This document shows positions 58,721 through 64,000 of a stretch of 64,000 bases of DNA, piece by piece (the stretch's first letter is position 1; each line of letters starts with the position of its first letter). This DNA is from Oscheius onirici. Lineage: Eukaryota > Nematoda > Chromadorea > Rhabditida > Rhabditidae. The translations under genes and the position numbers were made by a program. Below the pieces are notes generated by a model. It ran no database searches, was not told the origin of the DNA, and saw only the letters and a list, made by a program, of their open reading frames with translations. The DNA is taken from NCBI GenBank assembly GCA_932521025.1, contig OW051471.1, positions 9,300,001 to 9,364,000 of the forward strand, given 5' to 3'.

Positions 58721-58866
58721 CCCACCTCCAATCCTGAAAACACTTGCTGAAAGGTTGATTAGAATTAAGTTGTTGCATAGACCCTGTCGGATCGGTCTCG
58801 GTCTCTTTCCTCTTGGGTCTCTCATCAGCTGGGCGGGATCGTCTCCGAATTTGTCACAGGTCACCT
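58721..58866 (-). other. Open exon-like segment of unknown origin
   Basis: After a TTTCAG acceptor the minus strand reads VTCDKFGDDPAQLMRDPRGK and continues open for about 48 codons until the duplicated block starts. It looks like coding sequence, with a basic RGKR site, but no family is recognised and no other exons are placed. It may be a gene fragment cut by the insertion or duplication of the X1 promoter block. Confidence 0.35.
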
Positions 58867-58991
58867 GAAAGCTGACGGATCAGTTCGGCATAGAAAAGAG
58901 GAAGACCATTTCCTCACATTAAAATGTTCCCAGTTCTACGCAACACTTTTAATTTAGTGGGCGATTATTTTAGTGGGTGTATCGTAGGGTT

Positions 58992-59210
58992 GGTAATGAT
59001 CGTGGCAGGTCAGGACGGACGTAGACGCTTGTCAAATTTGCTTTTTCACGAAAATCCAAGTTTTTTTTTTATGTTTTTGAGGTAAACTAAATATTTGACA
59101 ATGTTCCCTTTGTCAGCCAAAAAAGTGGTAATTGAAAATGTTGTTCGTTTTCGTGAAAAATCAAATTTGACAAGCGTCTACGTCCGTCCTGATCTGCTAC
59201 GATCATTACC
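58992..59210. mobile_element. Foldback (MITE-like) element with 60-bp inverted repeats
   Basis: The left end begins GGTAATGATCG and runs about 65 bp; the right end is its reverse complement with few changes and finishes CGATCATTACC. Both arms include GTCAGGACGGACGTAGACGC or its complement (one has an A/G change). The spacer is about 90 bp and AT-rich. No coding sequence lies inside. A non-autonomous DNA transposon is the likeliest origin; a target-site duplication was not clear. Confidence 0.75.
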
Positions 59211-59741
59211 TGTGCGTGGGTTATCCAACGCATTAAGAGAAATTTGAAAACTTGAAAGAATGAAAAGTTATTATCAAAATGGTGCAAAACTTCGAAAAAA
59301 CGGGGGACGGAAGTTTCCTCAGCCAACTGGCGCCATGACAGCACATTCATTTGTTTATCACCTCCGAATAACTTTGTAATGGTGACCAACCGATAAAAAA
59401 CCAGCTGCATCAAACTCAAAATTTCACAGAGTGATATCTTCATATACGAAAAAGGTTCTCATTGGTTCTAGAGAAACGACTCATGTGCATGTATAAAAAT
59501 GAGAGGAATGAAACATTTTCTACCAAGACGGGAAAGCACTCATAGGAGAGATACACAAGCTAAATCTTTTTTCAAAAGATTTCTGGATTAGAATGCAGTC
59601 GTGATGAAAAATTGTGAACAACTAGCTGAATCACAGGCATGCACCGATACAGTCAGCTGCGGGTAAACAACTGTTTTTGGCCTCAAGAGAGGAGATATAA
59701 AACCTGCCTTATTTCATTCTAAGGCATTCGTTGCGGTGTAA
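59211..59741. other. Intergenic region, promoter side of the arrestin-domain gene
   Basis: About 530 bp. A TATAAAA at 59696-59702 stands 40 bp before the ATG of the arrestin-domain gene. Nothing else recognised. Confidence 0.5.
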
Positions 59742-61080
59742 ATGGTTCGTTATTCTATCACTCTCGACGAAGACAATCAACCCTACTTTTCTGGATCAAC
59801 AGTTACTGGCAAATGCTTGTTGATGCTAGACGAATCAACCACTGTAAGCTATTACTTTTAACGTCACCTACAAATTTCACCAGTTTTCTGCCATTTTCGT
59901 GGAGTTTGTTGGGAGGGCAAAAACATCATTTACTGCCCTAAAGAGGCGGACTGAACCGGCTAGTTATTTGCGGTGAGTTACTCGTGAAATTCACTAGCAT
60001 TAGTCAGAACTAACGCCGACGGATCTACATGGTGGGAGTACACTACCAGGGAAGTTTTCTATCCAGTACCATGTAGTAGTATTCTGACCTACACTGCGAA
60101 GGAAGTTGTAGTGCCCGAATGCACTTTACCAAAGGGAAATCACGAGTATAAGTTCACCATTGCAATACCAAAAGAGTGCCCACCAACCTTCTCAGGTAAA
60201 AACTTTTAGATTTTTTTTTTCAACAAAAATCTTTCTTTAAGATAAGGGACAAGAATTATTTCCCGGCCACATACTATTAGAAAGGTGAGCAATTTTCACC
60301 TGAAAACTTCATTTTTAACTAGTGATTGCACAGTTGAACATTATCTGAAGTTTGACTATCCTGTTTACGACAGAGTGAAAGTCGTAGTTAAACCTAAAAA
60401 ATACAATATAAGCTACTTGGTGAAGGCACATGAACCCTCTACGCTCACTCAGAGTGAGAAAATAGTATCCTGGTGGTGCTTCAATAGAGGAACGGTTCAA
60501 CTCGAGGTGAGAATTCTATAGCATTCTAATGATACTGTTACAATATCCAGACTACATTTCCTAGTCTTTTTTTCGCACCTGGTGAAAAAATTACAGCTGT
60601 CTGTCAAATTACCAATCAGTCAAAACAGAGAGTGAAAAAGGTGAGATTTACTTCAAACTACCTTCAAGTTTTCAGCTTGCAATTAAGCTGCAACAGATAA
60701 TACTGTTACGCGGGGACGAAGCCTCGTTTCGTGAAAAAAAATTCAGAGAAAATATTGAATATAAGGAAGCTGGTAGTAACAGAAGCCAGTTGGAAAAAAT
60801 TATCAAGGTAGTTAAACATTTCGTATGTATTTGCTTACGGTTGATATGACAGGAGATCGATATTGCTTCTAAAACAACGGATACTGTAGAAATATCACTA
60901 ACAGTACCAAGCAACATTGGCGATTTCAGTAGTCCAAACATTTCCGTTTGGTATAAACTAAAGGTACGACGTGTCAGCTGGAAGGCAGTAAAGATTTTTT
61001 AGGTTATTGCTTATACAAAAAACGGGAAAGTGAAGAATATCTTCGAACATTGTAATATCGGAACTATTAATCAGTCTTGA
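59742..61080 (+). CDS. Arrestin-domain protein (ARRDC/alpha-arrestin)
   Basis: Nine exons give 338 residues: 59742-59843, 59884-59972, 60008-60195, 60242-60284, 60323-60506, 60551-60640, 60676-60807, 60853-60963, 61003-61080. The N-terminal arrestin fold is clear: SITLDEDNQPYFSGSTVTGK, IFVEFVGRAKTSFTA, a FYPVP loop and the strand-rich YKFTIAIPKECPPTFS segment. The C-terminal half has FFAPGEKITAVCQITNQS, the usual start of the second arrestin domain, and ISVWYKLKVIAY. Alpha-arrestins link membrane receptors and transporters to ubiquitin ligases for endocytosis; the PPxY motifs used for that are not seen, so this one may act differently. Nematodes carry many such genes. The CDS end overlaps the antisense X2 stop by 14 bp. 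Confidence 0.88.
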
Positions 61081-61345
61081 GGATACGTCCAGCGAGGAAC
61101 TGCGGAAATAGCCGCAGATAGTAGCCGATTATGCAGATGATATCGCCGACAGTTAATATATAATTCAGCTCCAGCTCGAACTGTCCAACGTTGATTGAAG
61201 TTTTCAGTGCACTCATCACAACGCTACAAATAAAATTTTTTAATTCTCTTTTCCATGAGTCTTTCCCAGAACCCGGGATCGCGTTGGCCACCTTCAACTG
61301 AAAATTGAAAAAAGCAAGGCCTTGCTTTTACGCAGGAAGCAGCAT
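61067..61345 (-). pseudogene. Membrane protein X2, decayed relative of X1
   Basis: The first exon reads ATG CTG CTT CCT GCG TAA, against MLLPAYNK in X1, so one lost base makes an early stop. After an acceptor matching X1, the frame reads LKVANAIPGSGKDSW and a hydrophobic stretch (NYILTVGDIICIIGYYLRLF) before a stop at 61067. The large soluble domain of X1 is missing. It could still be a short gene with another start, but damage plus truncation favour a pseudogene. Confidence 0.5.
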
Positions 61346-61538
61346 GTTTTTTTCTGCAAAGGGGGAACATCAACAAAGTATACACATAGGATACGTCACG
61401 AATATTCATTAGAAAGAGACGAAAACACCCATAATATGTGTACCGTAGAAGTGTGATTTTCTGTATTCTTGGAACATTGACTAAGATGGAAGAAAGACTA
61501 GCAAGTAAAAGAGTTTCCCACACATTCTTCGACAAAAC
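61321..61538. repeat. Duplicated promoter block, copy 2
   Basis: Partner of 58501-58720, in the same orientation about 2.8 kb away, lying upstream of X2. Its upstream edge, around 61540-61580, is exactly where similarity of the prolyl-hydroxylase pseudogene stops. Confidence 0.8.
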
Positions 61539-61582
61539 TGGACTGAGGTTAGGGGCAGTGCGTGGCTCAGGTCCGACACCAA

Positions 61583-62834
61583 GATCACCGACGAAGCGCT
61601 CTTCATCCGAAATTTTTAGACCGCACGGCCGGCGGAACTCTTGATTCTTGGTGTGGATCCACCGGGTTGGAAACTATCATCGGCTCTTCCTGGTGCCGGT
61701 TTACCAAAAGGGACCTTACCTTGGGGACTTCGTTCCTGCAGAGCGCCTCGTACATTGTCCTTTCCTTGTTCCCTAGAACACTGTTCGGTCGTCTGTTGTC
61801 AATTCTGCCGAGATTCTTTCTCATGTCCGATTTTTTGACTCCTTCCTCAACCAGGAGATCTTCATACCACTTGATGTTTCCCTTGGCGCGAGGATGATTT
61901 GGGTCTGAACATCCCGCTACTTCAAAACGTTAACTGGAACTCACTGAGCTTGTACAAAAAGCCTGCTCAATGTACTGTAGAGCATGCTTCAAGTTGCCTT
62001 GCTTGAACAATGCGAAGGAGAGATACTCCAAGATGTCCTCCTTGTTAGCATGACCGCTTCCTGTTTCTCCTTCCTTCTCCAGCTGGGTCTCAGCCTCGAG
62101 CATCCACTGGACAGTGTGATAGTAATCCTCGTCATTGCAGGCAGCCTTGCCGATTTGGAAACAGTCCCCGGAGTCGAGCGTTCTGTTCAGCTAATCGTGG
62201 TAGATTCGACCTTCAGCCAGCTCGTGAGGGTCAAGACGGTATGTGTCCTGGAGATGGAGCAGGGCAATCGCTGCTCCCTTCATATCGTCCTAAAATTGAA
62301 GATTTTTCATGAAAATTGATCATGACTTACATCAGTGGGGTACATGACTCCGTAATTTCCGTTCTCGATCCGGGCGATGAGCTCATGGGCGTGATTTTCG
62401 CGCATGCGTGCTTGAATCCGCTTCCACTGACGGAGCTGAAAAGTTTATTTAGCCAACAAACAGCTGGACGGACCTTGTCCTTGATCCAGAAAGCACTGAT
62501 CGGATTAGTAACATCGGTTTCTTTTGTGCCACCTTCAACTCCGTTCTTGTACTCATTGGTCAATCTGAAACCAGGAAAACTGTTAGTGACTCGATCTTGA
62601 GCGGTAGTAAGACCCTCAGTCCGGGGACTCTCGGTCGCACTTGCAGGCTGTAGGTCGCCCATCCCTCTCGACCTACCCCTTGAGTTGATCGAGATTGTTC
62701 TCCTGTTCGCGAACAAACTGTTCCAACACATTTGGTAGATAAGCATCCGATTCGATCATTGACTGCATGTCCGCAATCGAAGTGAAGAGGTCAGCATGGG
62801 CTAAAGCGACAAGCGCCAAAAATCGGAGAATCAT
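61583..62834 (-). pseudogene. Prolyl 4-hydroxylase alpha subunit, truncated
   Basis: Begins with a signal peptide and the family N-terminus (MILRFLALVALAHADLFTSI, then ADMQSMIESDAYLPNVL), followed by exons with DVTNPISAFWIKDK, the LRQWKR segment, the peptide-binding part (AAIALLHLQDTYRLDP, DCFQIGKAACNDEDYYHTV) and PNHPRAKGNIKWYEDLL. Collagen prolyl 4-hydroxylases work in the ER and should continue into a 2-oxoglutarate/Fe(II) dioxygenase domain with a HxD...H triad. Here there is an in-frame TAG after RIYHD, frame trouble near the KNF/ISDEER join, and the catalytic half is absent, cut off by the duplicated block. No active enzyme can result. Confidence 0.88.
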
Positions 62835-63031
62835 CTTGTCGTGCTGAAATATCAAATAACTAACAAGATCGGCAATAAAACGGGAAGAGAGGGTGGCGCC
62901 GCTCTACGTGACAGTGCCTAAGGCCGTCGGGGTCATCTTATACGGGCATGCCTATGAGGAAAACAGAAGAAGCGGCGCGAAGATTTTGTAACCCGCACGT
63001 CCGGGAACTCGTTCCAACTGGTCTCGTAGTC

Positions 63032-63397
63032 CTATGCCGGGCACTCCTCGTTCCGAATGATGTCTTCGCGCTTCAAAGAACAGAACCCATATATTTTTCT
63101 GGGGAGAAGAGCGAGCGCGGAGAAAAAATGCTCTAGAAGATTTTCTCTAATCTTTTCGAAGTTCTGGGAATTATAGTAGGTGGACAAGCTTAGGATGTTC
63201 TTGTTAGCAGCTGATTTGACCAATTTGTCCCACTTGTCACTAAGCATCTTCAAAGGCATCAGATGGTCTTCGTCGACAGATGAATTGTTTTGAGCGGAAT
63301 CGAATGAACCAGCATTCCAAATATGTTCATCTTCGGGAGGTCTGGTAGCCTGAGCATAGATACTCAGAAAGAGACACAGGCCTGCGAACAGCAGCAT
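63032..63397 (-). CDS. Unknown secreted protein, 121 residues
   Basis: One open exon. The ATG at 63397 opens a clean signal peptide (MLLFAGLCLFLSIYAQA); an upstream ATG in the same frame (63451) would add 18 residues and spoil it. The mature part has acidic stretches and one NNSS glycosylation site, a helical middle (LKMLSDKWDKLVKSA) and only two Cys near the end. An AATAAA-type signal was not checked. No family recognised. The 3' part might continue by splicing, as donors occur near the end. Confidence 0.5.
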   Translation of the reverse strand: MLLFAGLCLFLSIYAQATRPPEDEHIWNAGSFDSAQNNSSVDEDHLMPLKMLSDKWDKLVKSAANKNILSLSTYYNSQNFEKIRENLLEHFFSALALLPRKIYGFCSLKREDIIRNEECPA

Positions 63398-63519
63398 TCC
63401 ATAAGAGTAAAATGATTGCAAAAGAGAAATGGCGGGACTGCTGAATACCAAAAGAGATAATGGGCATTTTTGTCATACAATTCAATAAAATTTACTTTTT
63501 ACAATTTTATAGTTCTTCT

Positions 63520-63971
63520 TCACCAGGCAATCCACTTCGCGAGATTACCACCACCAAAGTCTCCCTTGTAGATTCCATCACCGCGAAGAAAGAAGCCAAG
63601 CTGGAAGTCGAATGGTCCAGGACATCCAGAAATGGCTGTGAAAGTGCGGCCTTTTCCATTACTGCTGTTAACATCACAAGTAACATCAAGTCCGCAATCC
63701 TCGGGTAGAGGAGCTGAGCCAAAATTTCAGGGAAAATTCAGAGCGATTACCAAAATCGTAGAGGAGATTACCGCCATCCTTCAGCGTTTTCTGGCCACTA
63801 TTGCCAGAAGGATGAACTGAGCGGCAGCTAGCCTTGACTGTGACTCTTCGACCCATTGTGTTGGCCACCTGAAATATCTGAGTTTGTACAAGGTTGACAT
63901 CATTCCTTGACAGTAGCTGAAAACGATGTAGCCGCCAGAATAGCAACAAAGAACAGTAGCTTTCCAATCAT
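63520..63971 (-). CDS. Small secreted protein, S1/SPH-like family member 4
   Basis: Three exons (63912-63971, 63751-63868, 63520-63713) encode 123 residues. Signal peptide MIGKLLFFVAILAATSFSAT, then VANTMGRRVTVKASC, LKDGGNLLYDF, VTCDVNSSNGK with an N-linked site, CPGPFDFQLGFFLRGDGIYK and a Gly-rich end closing IAW. Splice phases equal those of members 1 and 3. It is the closest relative of the deleted member 2 (38365-38659), though 25 kb away, so the family was scattered after duplication. Function unknown; secretion is well supported. Confidence 0.74.
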
Positions 63972-64000
63972 TGTCTGTTTATTGCGTGCTGCAGTCTCTT

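Overview
The window is nuclear DNA of a nematode, most likely a chromadorean (rhabditid-like) species. Evidence: three cuticle-collagen genes with the nematode N-terminal domain and Gly-X-Y tracts, serpentine chemoreceptors of the srg and srh types, a degenerin/ENaC channel, UNC-93-like transporters, and genes split by many very short introns (often 33-50 nt) with TTTTCAG or TTTTTAG acceptors. No tRNA, rRNA, CRISPR array or bacterial-style operon was seen. Exon models were built by hand from splice signals, reading phase and paralogue comparison; for most of them the exon lengths sum to a multiple of three.

Layout. 0-3.5 kb: two almost identical, divergently transcribed cuticle collagens. 4.3-8.5 kb: a CD36-family scavenger receptor and a convergent core-1-type galactosyltransferase. 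10.2-20.1 kb: a long minus-strand gene of the RIPOR/FAM65 (Rho-binding polarity regulator) family with an internal alternative first exon. 20.1-24.3 kb: mostly non-coding, with weak ORFs. 24.3-32.4 kb: two tandem UNC-93-like membrane proteins separated by 4 kb. 33.2-37.0 kb: a DEG/ENaC channel, a stray chemoreceptor exon and a third collagen. 37.7-45.0 kb: small secreted proteins (a family whose N-terminal half resembles plant self-incompatibility S1-type proteins, and a Cys-Cys repeat peptide) interleaved with a graveyard of srh-like receptors. 45.6-46.2 kb: a diverged 180-bp direct repeat. 47.0-48.1 kb: an intact srg-like receptor. 48.7-55.7 kb: two tandem SLC23 (nucleobase/ascorbate) transporters. 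56.2-57.4 kb: remains of a Pif1-like helicase. 57.7-64 kb: a duplicated uncharacterised membrane-protein gene with its promoter, a foldback element, an arrestin-domain gene, a truncated prolyl-4-hydroxylase alpha pseudogene, an unknown secreted protein and another S1-like secreted protein.

The genes do not form one pathway. Themes are cuticle and secretion (collagens, a dead collagen prolyl hydroxylase copy, O-glycan synthesis), membrane transport and sensing, and local duplication at very different ages: near-identical collagens, diverged SLC23 and UNC-93 pairs, and decayed srh receptors. The most interesting material is the small secreted S1-like family, the decayed chemoreceptor cluster around it, and the rearranged 56-62 kb region.
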